Origin: Halocafeteria seosinensis
Taxonomy: Eukaryota; Sar; Bigyra; Bicosoecida
Reading direction: 5' to 3'
NCBI GenBank assembly: GCA_001687465.1
Contig: LVLI01000152.1
Span: forward strand, 1-62,879
Length of the DNA stretch: 62,879 nt
Under the pieces are notes generated by a model that saw only the letters and a program-made list of their open reading frames with translations, was not told where the DNA came from and searched no databases. Made by a program: the position numbers and the translations under genes. Positions 24,496 to 37,114 of this stretch are shown piece by piece. Positions within the stretch are counted from its first letter, which is position 1. Every line of letters begins with the position of its first letter.

Positions 24496-26480
24496 ATGGC
24501 TACGTACAATCCCTCGCGACAGGTGGAATGGCTGCATCAGAGATCACGATTCACAATGTATGCGCGAAACGTCATCGGGAAAATGTTGAAGTTAATACGG
24601 TTCCTCCTCTGATGGGCATGTGCGCAGATCCGGAGGTGGCGCTACCTCTGAATTTCCGAATAATATTGGTTCATCGGATTCCTTACGATGGGCAGAAGGT
24701 TGCATGGCATGGGGTGGTGTCTTCGCTTTGATAGGTTTGGTGACAAGGTTAGTGTGACTGTCTACAGTGGGCCTTATCCAGGAATCTTGATTTTCTTTCC
24801 TTTGCCTGATCCTCAAACAGTCTGTTTATCTTGCTTGGATATCTTTTTGCCCTTTGTTGCTCTTGCAAGCCATGCTCATCGAAAAAGAAAGATGAAACAA
24901 ACCGGAAAACGTTGTCAAACTCGATAAACCAGAAGAATTCGGAAGCATGGGCGTATAACCGGAAACTGTACCTGATCACCTTAGGAAGCGTTTTCATCTT
25001 CCTTGTACTGACATTCACGACGTTCTACCCCGTAACCTCATTCTTCGATGATGGGATAAACCGGGCATTAGATGGGATTGAGAGTGCCCAACGCACGCTG
25101 CAAAGATTGATCAATGTAGCTACAAGCTTAATTGGAACTTTGACTACCTTAGAGAAAACAACCAGAGATGCGGCTAATGTCGCTGAGAACGAAGATAGCG
25201 GCAATGCCGCGGGGCTGCTCATGCAATTCTCAGGAGACGTTAACGACACCAAGGACATTGCTCAGCAGGGAATATCTGCAGCCCGAGACCTATATGAATC
25301 GCTGGACGATGTCGTGAGCGATGGGCGGGATGCATCGGATGAGTACGCTAAGAAAATAGCTTTCAGCTACGTAGCTATACTATGTGTGAGTACAGTCATC
25401 TTTCTTATCACGCTGATTCCGAAGAAGCTATGCTCATTGCCCTACAAAGTCATCGGTGTCCCCCTAAACACAGTGTTTCTGCTCCTGTTGTGTAAGTTGG
25501 GTTGAGATTATCCTCGAAGTCGTAGGCATTGATTTAGGTCATCTGCAGGGACGTTCACTGGAGTATATCTTGTGGTTGGAATGATGAGTGCGGACTTCTG
25601 CATTAAACCTAATCAGAATACAATAGAGCTATTTGAAGCTTCGGTGGGACCAAACAGTGCGAGTACTCAATCTGTCAGGTATTATCTTAGTTGTGACCCG
25701 ACTTCTCCAGAAGGTAATATAACACAGAGTGATGGTAGGTGTGACGGACCTTGAAAACATGACTGTTCATGCTCACCGGAACACGAGGAATCTGTATCCA
25801 GGTGTACGCTACGATGTCCGGGAAACCGTTACGGAGACCCAGCGACTCGAAACAGCTTATGAGAAGACTATCGAAGACGTTAAGGACGAAATCGAGAATG
25901 ACAATGCACAGAGGGCTGTTCTGACCGTGTTCAGAGAGGTTAACAGCACCCTCCAAGGTGCATTAGACACTGTTCTGGAACTGGACGATATTGCAAGTTG
26001 CAGCAGTATTCGCAGGACATGGGATATTTTTATCGTAAGAGCTAAGGAGCTTCGTATTGTTGAGCACCCGAGCCACCTGATCTTTCCACTTTGCTCCCCT
26101 CGCAGGATGCGCTATGTGAACATTTCATTAGTGACGGTGTAATTGTAGGTTGCCTCCTCGATGTCTGTTCCTCTGTCAAACTGTCTCTTCAAATCCTCTA
26201 AAGTGCAGACGTTGTTCGGCCTTCAAACTTGTATGAGTGTTATGCTCATTTTCATCATGATATTTGGGTGGAGCTTTTGCATTCGCCATCCGTCGAGGAC
26301 CTTCCAGCCAGAAGAAAAACAGCGTCTCATACCTGAAGATGTCCAGGTAAGTGTCCCGAGTGTTAACCGTAGCCGGAAGGCTTTAGAGTGGCATACCGTG
26401 TTAATCTGCAGGAGGATTGGAACAATAACCCTATAAAAGGCCAGACACCACAATCACCAGAGAAGCCAGCAAACGAGTGA
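24496..26480 (+). CDS. Tweety-like membrane protein T2
   Basis: Eight exons: 24496-24557, 24628-24747, 24821-25491, 25549-25734, 25802-26034, 26106-26144, 26209-26346 and 26412-26480; 505 residues, the same length as T1 and with exon sizes matching almost one for one. It keeps every family motif, including MMSADFC, YYLSCDP, DDIASCSSIRRTW and GWSFCIRHPS. N-glycosylation sequons NIT and NST lie in ectodomain 2. The tail is short, acidic and Pro-rich. The frame stays open upstream to an ATG at 24421 that would add a 25-residue leader with a hydrophobic core and an AVTA cleavage-like end; I kept the ATG shared with the paralogues. T1 and T2 are clearly sister copies from a recent tandem duplication. 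Confidence 0.82.
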
Positions 26481-27058
26481 TGTCACTGATGTGTCAATGA
26501 ACCCTAAGTATTGTGTTGGTCTACTTTGCTAACCAGCTCTATAGCACCAAGCAGTCCACTCCTACAGTGTACTATTTTGCTTCTTGCTAATACAATACAA
26601 TACACACCAGTTTGGGAGGAAGTTGCGGTGTTATCCCGTCAGTGATTTCACCAGAAGTTACAAGGAACATTACCATTCATGGTCGGTGGAGAGTCAACCA
26701 GCGGCAACGTACGGGGATTAACCCCGCCTAGATCCCATACACAGCAAATACTTTACCTTTGGTTAAAAGGAAGCTGCGACCTTGTGACCAGTGTGTCAAT
26801 TCAAGATGATCGACTTGTGAAGCTCGCCACGGACCAGCTGATGAGTCATCACACACAGTGACGCAACTATGCCACAGCTGATAGTGTTGTTGTCTCTCAT
26901 TGAATTGCGCACTGCCAAATAGTTTGATTTACTAGCTGAACTTGAACATAGAAATTGCACCTGGCCTTTGCCGTAAAGCACCTTCCTGCAGAAGGTATAC
27001 AGTAGTTCTTCGAACTTCAATGTATGGTCGGTCGTAATACTCATAAAACGACGAGGCG
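26481..27058. other. Intergenic between T2 and T3
   Basis: About 580 nt, no conserved protein or repeat seen. It should hold the T2 terminator and T3 promoter. Confidence 0.45.
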
Positions 27059-29343
27059 ATGGGTAGTGGGGAATCATATGAACCATCATGGAGGGTGAAA
27101 TGGCTTCATATGCGTCCAAGATTCACATTGTAAGTGGTCTCAAAAGATCAAGTCTGACTCACCCTCTGAGGATGACTTCGTTCAAGTTCAAAGTTCTTGC
27201 GGAAGTGTACCCCGGTTCACATACAGTACGTAATACCTGCCGCAGCTCGCTTGAAGCGGCATCTAATGAATTTCCTAACAGCTTCGAAAGCAAAGACGAA
27301 TATCATAATTGGTTCGAGGGTTGCCAAGCCTGGGCTGGAGTCCTTTCTATGGTCGGGCTCATTCTTGGGTATGTGTGCAACTGGATGTTCTCCACGATCA
27401 CTCAATGACTTCTACCAATGTTATGAACAGCGCCGTATTGACGGTGGGATACTTAGGAGCAGCGTTTGGTAGTCGTTCAATTTGCTCAGCAAAGTCGAAA
27501 GATCGGAAGAAACTGAACCAGCTGTATACGTCTCTGGAGCGGGAGGACTTCTCGGAAACGAGTTCGAGTTCTAGAGACCGCTCTTCAACTGTGTCTTCTT
27601 TACCAGGAGCGTCGAGTAGTAAACAACGAGAATGTGCCTATAATAGGCGACTTTATGCAGTTACTATGATACTCCTGTTCGCATTCTTAGTCCTGTCGAT
27701 ATCTACTTTTATCCCTGTTACGGCAGTTTTCGATGATGGGATAAATCGAGGATTGGACGGAATCGAAAGTGCGCAAGGAATTCTTCGACGCCTTGTCGAT
27801 ATTGCACAACAGGTTGTTGGACAGTTGGAGCAGATCGAAGAGCAGTCAAGGGAGTTGGCAGATGAAGCAGAAAGAGCGAGAGCAGATGATGCAGCGCAAA
27901 ATCTAAGAAACTTTGCGGATGCAACGGAGGATCCCCAAGCAAGTGCAAGTCAAGCAATCTCCTCCGCTAAAGATCTGGACCAAAGGTTAAACACAATCGT
28001 AGAAGGAGGGAGGTCTGCATCTGATAAATATGCTTTTAGGATCGCGTACTCCTACGTTGCAATTATGTGCACAACCAACTTAATATTCCTTGGCACATTG
28101 ACGCCCAGGAAAGGGTTCGCTCTACCGTACAAAGGTTTCGGAGTTCCATTGAATATTCTATTTTTTGTGTCGCTATGTACGTGGAGTAGGATGATACTTG
28201 TTCTCTGGTGCGGAATTTTATTTTCTTGACTACTTGTCTCCCAGGGGTTACCACTGGGTTATACCTGATGTTCGGATTAATGGCCGCTGACTACTGCATT
28301 GAGCCGAATCGCAACACAATTGAACTGTTTCAATCGCATGCTGGGCCGAAAAGCTCCAGCGCTCAGACAGTGACCTATTATCTTAGTTGCCAGCCTGGGA
28401 CCACTGAAGATATCTCGGATGACGATGGTACGTTCTTGAGATTCCACAAAAATTCCTTTCTGACAGTTCATTGCACACACTTACTGTTCGTTCGACAAGT
28501 TGCAGGCTTACGATATCAAGTTCGTGCCGCTGAGGAACGAACGGAATTTCTTGCTCGCCGTTTTCAGGAGACCTTCGAAGACCTGAAACAGAACACGGAG
28601 GGGCATGGACATGGGCAAAGAGTAGTCGAAGAGTTCAAGCAATTGAACAGTACCGTCCAAGATACCGTGCAGGCATCGCGAGAACTTGATAACCTTGCGA
28701 GCTGTCATAACATACGCACCACCTGGTATATACTCCTAGTAAGGCAAAATCCAACACCGCTCGATGGAACATGGATTCTATGATTTGTCGAATAATTGCA
28801 GGATGCGGTCTGTGGAAGTTTCATCAGCGACGGCATAATTGTGAGTTTGCTTAAACACCCGTTGCATTACTGCATCACCGTGAGTGATAACCAAATTTTG
28901 ACCTTTTTCAGACTCTATTTTGTATTCAAAATGTGATGCTAACTTTTCTAACATTCATTTTGCTCTTCGGGTGGAGCTTCTGTGTTCGGCACCCCTCTAG
29001 AAAGTTTGATATGGATGTCACTAGGGAATTCCATGCTGATGACAACCTCAAATGTATTACTTTGGAGAACATCCATGCGGTACATGAAGTAAGTGTGCTA
29101 CCACTAACACTCTCAATCGAGGAGTGCCACACAAAAAATGTCATCGCAGGATGAGCGTCAAGACCCGACGGTCGGACCAAAAGCAAGAGAAGCGTAAGTG
29201 CCACTCCTCTCGCTTCAACAACGTGCTTTACCACAAAAAATTTTCTGTTGCACAGCTCTGAAGACCTTCGCATTGTCGTGTCTTCAGACTTCCCTGGAGG
29301 CGAAAACAACCCTGACGAAAGTACCCCTCTCGGTGCTCAGTGA
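27059..29343 (+). CDS. Tweety-like membrane protein T3
   Basis: Nine exons: 27059-27129, 27246-27368, 27431-28176, 28245-28427, 28506-28738, 28802-28840, 28912-29088, 29150-29193 and 29256-29343; 567 residues. The start at 27059 gives MGSGESYEPS followed by KWLHMRPRFT, matching the N-terminus of T6/T7. An ATG at 27088 in another frame is a false lead. The first cytosolic loop is longer than in T1/T2 and holds a Ser-rich stretch before YNRRLY; the usual Cys cluster there is reduced. Ectodomain motifs MAADYC, YYLSC and NLASCHNIRTTW are kept, and the extended cytosolic tail needs an additional intron shared with T4. All five spans look intact. Confidence 0.8.
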
Positions 29344-29376
29344 TCAGCCGGCTAGCAGCCTCATGTTGGCACAACC

Positions 29377-29979
29377 ATGGCATTTGAGGACGTGCTTCTG
29401 TTGACACTTGTGGTAAGCTATGGACTACTGGAAAAAATGACACAAGTTCTCCCGAGGATTCTGGCGAGGAATACCGGTAATTATACCTACGCCTCCAGTG
29501 TTGTAAAGCATGGCAACGCAGGCGGAATTATAGGATATGTAAAGAGTGAACTTTTGGATAATGTCCATGTGTACAATGACAAGAGAATTGTAGGATCGGA
29601 CTCGAGGAATCACCTAACTGGCGGAACCACCTGGAATGCCAACGATCTAGATCACATACGCGGTCAACTGTATCATCTTAATGGTATCCCGGCTTGGGAT
29701 GGTGGGTCCTGGGGTATCTGCGGAAGAAAGAGGAAACTTGTCAGTTCTCACCTTCTAACTACCGTGTCCAAAGCCTACTTCATCACCTGCTGTAAGCACT
29801 GGTACTCCCTCTCCTCTGCCACAAGAACTGCCCTAATATCAAGTGTGAGCACTACTTTGGCAGCGGTGTCCTCCAATGGTTCACCGACTACAAAATCGGA
29901 TGACATCGAAATCCCTCTGCCAGCTCCAACGCGGTCGAGGTGGAGGGACTTCCGCACGAAGAAGAGAAAAACCAAATAA
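29377..29979 (+). CDS. Hypothetical 200-residue open frame
   Basis: An uninterrupted frame of 200 codons starting 33 nt after the T3 stop. It begins with a hydrophobic segment (VLLLTLVVSYGLL) and ends very basic (RTKKRKTK). A second open frame in another phase (about 29940-30090) encodes an acidic Asp/Glu/Ser-rich tail, which could be the true continuation after a frameshift or unseen intron. I recognise no family. It could be a relic gene, a mobile-element fragment or chance. Confidence 0.25.
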   Translation: MAFEDVLLLTLVVSYGLLEKMTQVLPRILARNTGNYTYASSVVKHGNAGGIIGYVKSELLDNVHVYNDKRIVGSDSRNHLTGGTTWNANDLDHIRGQLYHLNGIPAWDGGSWGICGRKRKLVSSHLLTTVSKAYFITCCKHWYSLSSATRTALISSVSTTLAAVSSNGSPTTKSDDIEIPLPAPTRSRWRDFRTKKRKTK

Positions 29980-30579
29980 AAAATGCAGACGATGAAATAG
30001 AGGACCGGGCAGGTACTGGTGATGACGTCAGTAATGACGAACATTCGGCTGAAAGCTCTCCCTCGTCTGGTACGGATACTACTGTTCTCTGACTGTCATA
30101 CTGGTCGCGGCGAGTAATCGGTTTGGTTCTTGGAGACAAGTTGGAGTATGGTACCACGTTAAGGGGTCGCGCTTGTACACATCTCAGACGACAGCGGTAT
30201 GTGATCGAAGCTGAAGCAGACGTAGAGATGCATAATCCCCTCACGTTAGGAAAGAAGAGCAATCCTTCGCCAGAATAATCTTTAGTATCGAACATCCATC
30301 CAAGGATCATCGCTATACAGGTACAACATCATTGGCATTGCGGCATCCTATACTTCTGAGAGTCTGGTACCAACGCAGTCGGTGGAAGCATTAATATATC
30401 TATGCCGAAGAGATTAGGGAACACTGCTGGTTACCATGCGAGTATATTTGCCCTTGCGTATACTAAGCCTCTCACTCGAAACTTCCAGTACGGTACTTTC
30501 TTCTTGAAGTATGCGTGAACCAACTTACGGTATTCTTGAGCACCCTACCAAGCGTTCATGGTTCCATTGAATATTCAAT

Positions 30580-30597
30580 TATTTATTTATTTATTTT
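30580..30597. repeat. ATTT microsatellite
   Basis: Several tandem TTTA units in the T3-T4 spacer. Confidence 0.7.
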
Positions 30598-31274
30598 CCG
30601 CTGCATACGCGGAAAATGATGCATGAATGTTGATATCCCTTGTCTCTCGGGCTGGTTTATGGCTCAAGGGCGGCCGACTAGTATTGCGCTCGAGCTGACT
30701 CGCAAGGCCGGTTGTACCGTACTTGTGTATCGGTAGTGCGTAGCCGGTATACCGAATGAATGTCAGAGGATTGAGACACAGTCCACGGCACGAGACTTTG
30801 ATAACTAGTTCTGTGGAATGTTTTGTATATTACTACCAAGCCACGAGAATACCAATACCGTGCGCCTCTTCACTTTTCGCATCGTAAATTCACAACTCCG
30901 TTCACTTTGTCGTAGGTGGCGGCGAACACGTGTAATTCTACGTGGTAAGGCATTAGCCAGCATTTTCACCACGTATATAGGGTCGTTCCGGAGAATTGCT
31001 GGCTACGTGCGCCATTTAGGACTTGTTCCACCCCGTTGTGGACGGTGGACATCACCAAGGGGGAAGGAAGGCCGTCCTCAAGTGCGTCAGCGGCGCAGCG
31101 CTGTGGGCTGCCTTGTCCCACCGTATTCAGAGCTCCTGTAGCAGAAGGAGCTGGTATATTACTGTTCAGGGACAAATGCTTGCCAGCTTGTCACCCATCA
31201 TTCTTCCTTTCGCACTGCTAGAATTCGCAGAACGCACCGGTTGAAGCGAACTGACGGAAGCTACCGGGTAGACG

Positions 31275-33495
31275 ATGACGGTGACCGAAACATACAAGCC
31301 GTCTGACAAAGTCATATGGCTTCATGGAAGGACGCGTTTTACAGCGTACGGTAAAGACAAGTATAACTCGGGTTGTTCGAAACACTTGGAACTTGTTGCT
31401 TTTGACTGCGTGTGCAGATCATTCGAACCTGCAACCAATGAGTTTCCCAGTTCCTTGAAATGGGACGGTGAGTCTCGTGAGTGGATGGAAGGCTGCGTAA
31501 CATGGGGTGGAGCGTTTGCGCTTCTTGGCTTAGTATTATCGTAAGTTTTTACACGAACTGTAAGCAGCGGCAACTCAGGACGCATAACTCCCAACTCCGT
31601 ACTCATGCAGGGGATTGTTCCTGCTCGGTTACATAATCTCTCTGTGTTGCTGCTTTCGTTATTGCTCAGCGAAGAAGAAAGATGCTGCTAACATGGCGAA
31701 ACTCTCTTGCAAGGGCACTGCTAGCGATAGAGAAAATGCGTCTTTGGCAGGACCGCAACCTATTGCATGGGCGTACAATAGAAAACTTTACTTACTGACT
31801 TTAGGTAGCGGCGTGGTTTTTCTACTCCTCGCGTTAACAACGTTCTATCCAGTTACGGCATTTTTCGACGACGGAGTTAATCGATCTTTAGACGGGATCG
31901 ATAGCGCACGAGCTCTGCTGCAACGTCTGATCGATGTCGCGAACCAAGTAATTGACCTGTTGTCCGGGGTTGAACAGAAAACTAGGGACATTGCTGATGA
32001 CGTACCCCAAAGCAGTGACGTCCACGACTTTCTTATCGACTTTGCTAATGCGGCCGAAGCACCACAGCAGAGTGCTGAGGATGGGATTGTGGCAGCGGAG
32101 GGACTCGAGGACCGGCTAAGGAATGTAGTAAGCGACGGCCGTGATGCCTCGGACACCTACGCGACAAAGATTGCCTTCACTTACGTGGGAATTCTGTGTT
32201 TCTCTATGTTAATTTTTCTCGTGACGCTGATTCCTTGGAAGCTCTTTTCATGTCCTTACAAAGCTGTCGGAGTCCCCCTCAATTTGGTTTTTTTGTTCCT
32301 TCTATGTAAGTCCCAAGACAACCATACTGACATTTCGGCTATTAAATCTATATTCATTTGCTGGTTACAGGGACTTTTACTGGAATCTACCTCGTCATTG
32401 GTTTGATGAGTGCCGATTATTGCATGAGACCGAATGAGAATACTATTGAACTGTTTGAATCGTCCGCGGGACCCAACAGCAAAAGTACCCAATCGGTGAG
32501 ATACTACCTCAGCTGTGACCCGACTTCACCAGAGCGCAATATCACGAAGAATGATGGTATGTGCCATTATTCGGGAGTATAACCTACCCAATTGATTTAT
32601 TTTGCCTTTTACGATGTCTATGCAGGTGTACGCTACGACGTTCGTCAAACCGTAGTGGAAACAGAAAATTTCGCGGTAGACAAGTTCGAAGAAACAGTAC
32701 GAAAAATCGAGGATGAGGCGGACAGCAATGCTGAAGAGAACGCCGTCGAGAGATTTAAAAGGCTCAACAGCACCCTTCAGGATACATTAAATGTAGTTCG
32801 TGAGCTCGACGATATTGCTAGCTGCAGCAGTCTTCGTGCAACCTGGGACATCTTCGTCGTAAGTGCTTGCAGGACTAGCTGAGTAGATTCGCGAACCCTA
32901 TGGTTTCTTGTACTGGTATGAACATACAGGACGCTTTTTGTGACAAATTCATTAATGACGGAATCATCGTGAGTGTCGCCGGCCTGAGACTTATCACCGT
33001 TCTGGGTGCAGCTGTTACAAACCGGTTATCATGCAGACGTTATTCGGCATCCAAACATTTATGGCGGTGACGCTCACGGCTATTATGGGCTTCGGATGGA
33101 GCTTTTGCATCCGCCACCCATCCAGAACTTTTAAGAATCTCAGGAAACAATGGATTACTGCAGAGGAACTTCCCGCAGATCTACGAGTAGATGTGAGTAT
33201 AATGAGATTCGCCACACTATTTGCTGGGCAATTCATGCCCATATCAATATGTTTTAATGCCTGCAGAATCAAAGCGCCGGAGATAACTATTTGGGAGAGT
33301 AAGTGGAGTAAGCAGACAATCTACCATCTCATTTCAAGGTTTGGAGGATTTCTATAATCAACTTTCAGACACGAAGCACAAGGCGCTAGCGTTGTCCCTC
33401 CACGAGCGGACGACGGCTTTGCGTTGGCAGGAGCTGAATCATACACAGAACCCGCACTAGATAATAAAGAAAATAACCGCCATCATTATTGGTAG
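31275..33495 (+). CDS. Tweety-like membrane protein T4
   Basis: Nine exons: 31275-31345, 31418-31540, 31611-32305, 32371-32556, 32626-32858, 32930-32968, 33037-33192, 33267-33298 and 33369-33495; 553 residues. An in-frame TAG two codons before the ATG fixes the start. It has all family motifs: WLHGRTRF, a Cys-rich loop after span 1, DDGVNRSLDGIDSA, DGRDASDTYA, LMSADYC, YYLSCDP, DDIASCSSLRATW, FINDGII and GWSFCIRHPS. The 95-residue tail has an extra intron at the T3 position and is rich in Asn, Glu and His. Its closest relatives are T1 and T2. It converges with T5: the two stop codons are 133 nt apart. Confidence 0.82.
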
Positions 33496-33628
33496 CCGCA
33501 AATTCTGTAGGTCACCGAGCACGCAATTAACATGGAATATTCTTACGCAAGTGTATTTCATCTACCATATGTACCAGTGTTGATATGCGAGAATAGCAGC
33601 TGGAGTGAAAACCGGCACCAGACCGCTC

Positions 33629-35584
33629 TTACCCTGCGGCAGCGATGCGATTCTTGTCAGTTACCCTGTCCCTCGAGGGATGTCGGATACAGAAACTCCA
33701 CCCAAAAGCTAAGATGAAAAACAGCAAGGCACCCATTATGGTCTGCAACGCAAAAAGAACCTGTAGCCGAAGAGAACGATGTAATCAATGATATTTATTC
33801 AATCCAGAGGTTGGGAAAATAGCACTTACTACTACACCATCACTGATTACATCTTCGCACAAGGCTTCCTGCACAACACATACTCATGAAACATTAGGAA
33901 ACGTATCGAGCAGGATTACAATTCCAAATTGTACATACAACAAAAATGAAAAAGATAGGTTGCACATTCCCACAGCGGAAGTCGTCGTCCAACTGTTCCA
34001 GCTCGTCCAGAGCTGGGTTTAACGAGTCATTTCTCAAACCTGAAAAATCCTCGATCATTGCATCAGTACCATGTTCCTCTACTGTATCAAGGGCCTCTTC
34101 ATATCCATTGTTCAGTAAATCCCGCGTGCTGTTAAGAGTGTCAAAGATCTTGAATCGCAAGCCTGATGCATAGCACAATAGCCACACTACACGATGGACA
34201 CGGAAATCTGCTCATGGCTTTGTTAAGTACGACGTACCGTCGTCCGGTTGGGGCTCATAATCTTTGTCAGAAGGGTTGCAGGTTAGGTAAAAACGGATAG
34301 AATCCACTGCATCTCCCGATGATCCTGCAGCGGATTCGAATATGTTCAGCGAGTTCGAAACAGGTTCAACGCAGAAATCAGCAAACGCTATTCCAGTGGA
34401 CAATATCACGCCCGTGAAAATCCCTGCGATCGCACCCCATTAATGAAGTTCCTATAAAACTAGGGGCTCCCGCAGAAATTCCAGTTAAATACTTACAGAG
34501 TATCAAAAAAAAGAGCATGTTGATAGGCACACCAATCCCCTTATATGTGCACGAACATATCCTCATCGGAACCAGCGTCACCACGAATATAACCATAGTA
34601 GCGCACATCGCCCCCGCGTAAGCAAATGATACAGTTCTCGCATACGTATCTGATACATCTCGTCCGTCGCTCACAAGGGTATCAAGGTCTTTTGCAACAG
34701 ATGCGGCAAGATCGTCACTATTCTTAGCAATCTTTATGGTGGCGTTGACGCTGTTTCCAAACTTTTCCATTGCAGTCTCTACTTCATCGTTATTGTTTTG
34801 TCCAGCTTCGATATCTATTTCTGCGCTAACACTCGCAGAGATCGCTAATTTGTCCGAAATCTCTGTCATTGCAGAAGTAACGTCCTTGAATTTGCCTTGT
34901 GCCTGCTCTACACCATCCAAACCCCGGTTGTAGCCATCATCGAAGGATGTGATCGGAGCGAAAGTAGATGCCGCGAAGACAAGAAACACGAGTGAAAGAA
35001 GGAGTGTTATCACATAGTAGCGCTTATTGTAACCTTTAGGGTTTTGAGTGTTCTCGTCAAACTCCTGTCGATCGCGTTTTTCCCGGGAAAGACAGCAACA
35101 AGAAGCGAAGTACCTGGTCCGCAAGTGCAGTCGAGCCACTTCCATACGATGAAGGAAACGAGCTCGTTGCATAAATTCATGTACTTACCCAACCAATATA
35201 ACCACTAAGAGAACCACTCCTATCACCGCAAAAATAAGCGTCCACATCCCTACCCCTTCACCTGCAAGAAAACTACCCAACAAGTCTGTTCGCTAACGCG
35301 CGAGATGACAATCAAGATCAGTTAACTTACCCCATTCTTGTAAGGCCGTCTGGTCGGTCACTGAGGAGGGAAATTCGCTCGGAGCGGATCCAAATGAGCT
35401 GCAAGTGAACACACACTCACAAGGAAGTGAACGTGGCGGTTTTGCTGGCAGCGACCAAACGCTCAGGTCGCAGCAGGGCGAATACGGTGTGACGCAATGC
35501 GCACGGATGACTATAAGCCATGAACACATACAAGCTGTAGCGCGGCCTCTCGTGGAGCCATTCCACTCGCGAAGAAGGTTCCAT
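33629..35584 (-). CDS. Tweety-like membrane protein T5 (inverted copy)
   Basis: Eight exons, right to left: 35532-35584, 35331-35398, 35189-35261, 34497-35113, 34238-34423, 34162-33939, 33868-33830 and 33760-33629; 463 residues, the shortest member. It is the only copy on the minus strand. Motifs: WLHERPRY, a Cys cluster ASCCC after span 1, FDDGYNRGLDGVEQAQ, SDGRDVSDTYA, FADFC, FYLTCNP, FRCGNV, LCEDVISDGVV and GWSFCIRHPS. The cysteines and spans are intact, so it is not a pseudogene. The added intron inside the span-1 region (after EW-G) is shared with T6 and T7 and absent from T1-T4, so it belongs with T6/T7 despite lying next to T4. Its N-terminus is 6 residues shorter than that of T6. Confidence 0.8.
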
Positions 35585-36730
35585 TGTATTCGTGTAGATA
35601 CCTGTTCCAGGTTCTCTGTAACTGTGCCAAAAACGCGCGACGTCGCTAACGCTAGCTAGCTCAAGGAAGGAGTCCTCTTCCCTTCTCTAAGCACAATAGT
35701 ATCACACCGCAAAGAAGTAGAGAGATTACAATAATAATGAATGCAGTAAGTACTCTCGCGTAATCAATCAAACCATCACGATACTAGATCTAGGAACTTC
35801 GAACCGACGGAGCTCAGTCAAACTAGCCAGGTCAAAGCACAGCAACTGTCGTCGGCTTGCTCGTTGCTTCAACCGATGGCCACCAGACACGGTGATACCA
35901 CCAGGGTCCCATCAATGACACTTTGTGATCCACTGATTCCCACTCTGGGCACGCCTCAACGACTTCAGGCCCCAAGAATTTCTTCTTCCGCCAACAAAAA
36001 CTCAAACTCGCCAACCCCCATCGGGATTCCTGGAGCACTCCACCGCTGCGGGGTAGCTGGGACGGATTGTGTGTTGCAGAAATCCAAGACTCAGGTCCAA
36101 AACCCAGAGACCTCGACGCCCATGGGAACGTAAACAGTAAGTGTACAAAATGCAGCGCAAAATGGAAGAACCTAGTCGTGGAGCACTATTTTATGAATGT
36201 TGTCCGCATACATACGCCCAATCGTCTTATTCTGTTCACTCCATACTTGGTCCCAAATCACTGGGAAGATCGGGCCGGAATCTATGCTGCAGTCAAGAAA
36301 TGTAGACTCTACCAAGCCCTGAGAGGCAGAGCGATTATTTAATTACCATTCAATAGTAACACTTGAGAATTTTGGTTTTGGTGTATGTCTCCACAGCAAT
36401 CAGTCGCCAAGAAAAGCGTCTCATCAGCTGCAGCTTATCGCACCCGCGGCTATCTTCCACAAGAGCGGCTACCACTTTGCCATAGAGTTCTCGACTTAAT
36501 CTGTGCTATAAAGGGGATTACTGCTCGAGGATAAGCGCAATCACTGGGGTTGCTCGCGGTAGCTTAACGTGAGGTACCGACATTCCAATGTGTCGCGATC
36601 ATGTCCAAAGGCTTCACTGGCAACGCATTATGCCTTTTCCCCGGCCTATGCTGTACCCGTTGTTGCTCACTCCGTATTCATTTAGTCTCTCGTGGTCTTT
36701 TGTTTGGCAACAGGTAAAGCATTCAAATCC
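35585..36730. other. Intergenic between T5 and ATG12
   Basis: About 1.15 kb. Frames of 60-90 codons overlap one another on both strands around 35830-36340 but none shows splice sites or a recognisable motif. The T5 promoter lies at its left end. Confidence 0.4.
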
Positions 36731-37114
36731 TTAACCCCATGCTTTGGTAATTGCGTAGTTGATCACCAGTTCATCTCTCATTTGGAAGTTCTGCAAATTT
36801 CACAATTAAACCCCACAGGGAAAATCCTTCCAGGATAGTGAGTGATGTAAACTCATTGGGCCTTGGTTACACTGTATACGGCATACCTGGTACAAATCTC
36901 CCAAAAGTTGATCGGGGGCGGGGCTGAAATTCGACTGGCAAAACAAGTACAGGGCGTCATCTTCCGCCAGCTCGTCCTTGAGGGATTTTCGCACGAATTT
37001 GATCACTTGGGCAAAGGGTTCTTGACCACTTATCTTGAATTTATCCTTACGTAAGATAGGAGCTCCTCCCACGGGCCGTAGATGGAGCTTCACGGACGCG
37101 TCGGAAGCCGCCAT
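36731..37114 (-). CDS. ATG12: Autophagy-related ubiquitin-like protein ATG12
   Basis: Two exons, 36887-37114 and 36731-36790, with a 96-nt GT-AG intron; 95 residues. The beta-grasp fold is recognisable by KLHLRPVGGAPIL near the start, the FVRKSL segment, and the signature LFCQSNFSPAPDQLLGDLYQ (about 57-76). The last residues, NYAITKAWG, give the C-terminal glycine that ATG7/ATG10 would activate for conjugation to ATG5. The ATG12-ATG5 conjugate drives lipidation of ATG8 at the phagophore. Unlike the yeast and human proteins there is no long N-terminal extension: it is essentially the bare ubiquitin fold. The ATG at 37114 is the first in frame. Confidence 0.92.

Larger units (their letters stand above)
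29344..31274. other. Long spacer between T3 and T4
   Basis: About 1.9 kb. Apart from a 200-codon open frame (listed separately) I see an ATTT microsatellite at about 30580-30597 and an AT/GC-mixed remainder with no recognised gene. It is roughly three times longer than most spacers in the array, so a decayed gene or element could be hidden here. Confidence 0.4.

Noticed and set aside
27088-27408. Forward ORF beginning MEGEMASY as the start of T3
   Set aside because: It is out of frame with the family motif. The frame from 27059 gives KWLHMRPRFT and splices in phase with exon 2.
29888-30310. Minus-strand 140-codon ORF in the T3-T4 spacer
   Set aside because: Ser/Pro-rich shadow of plus-strand frames with no splice context or recognisable motif.
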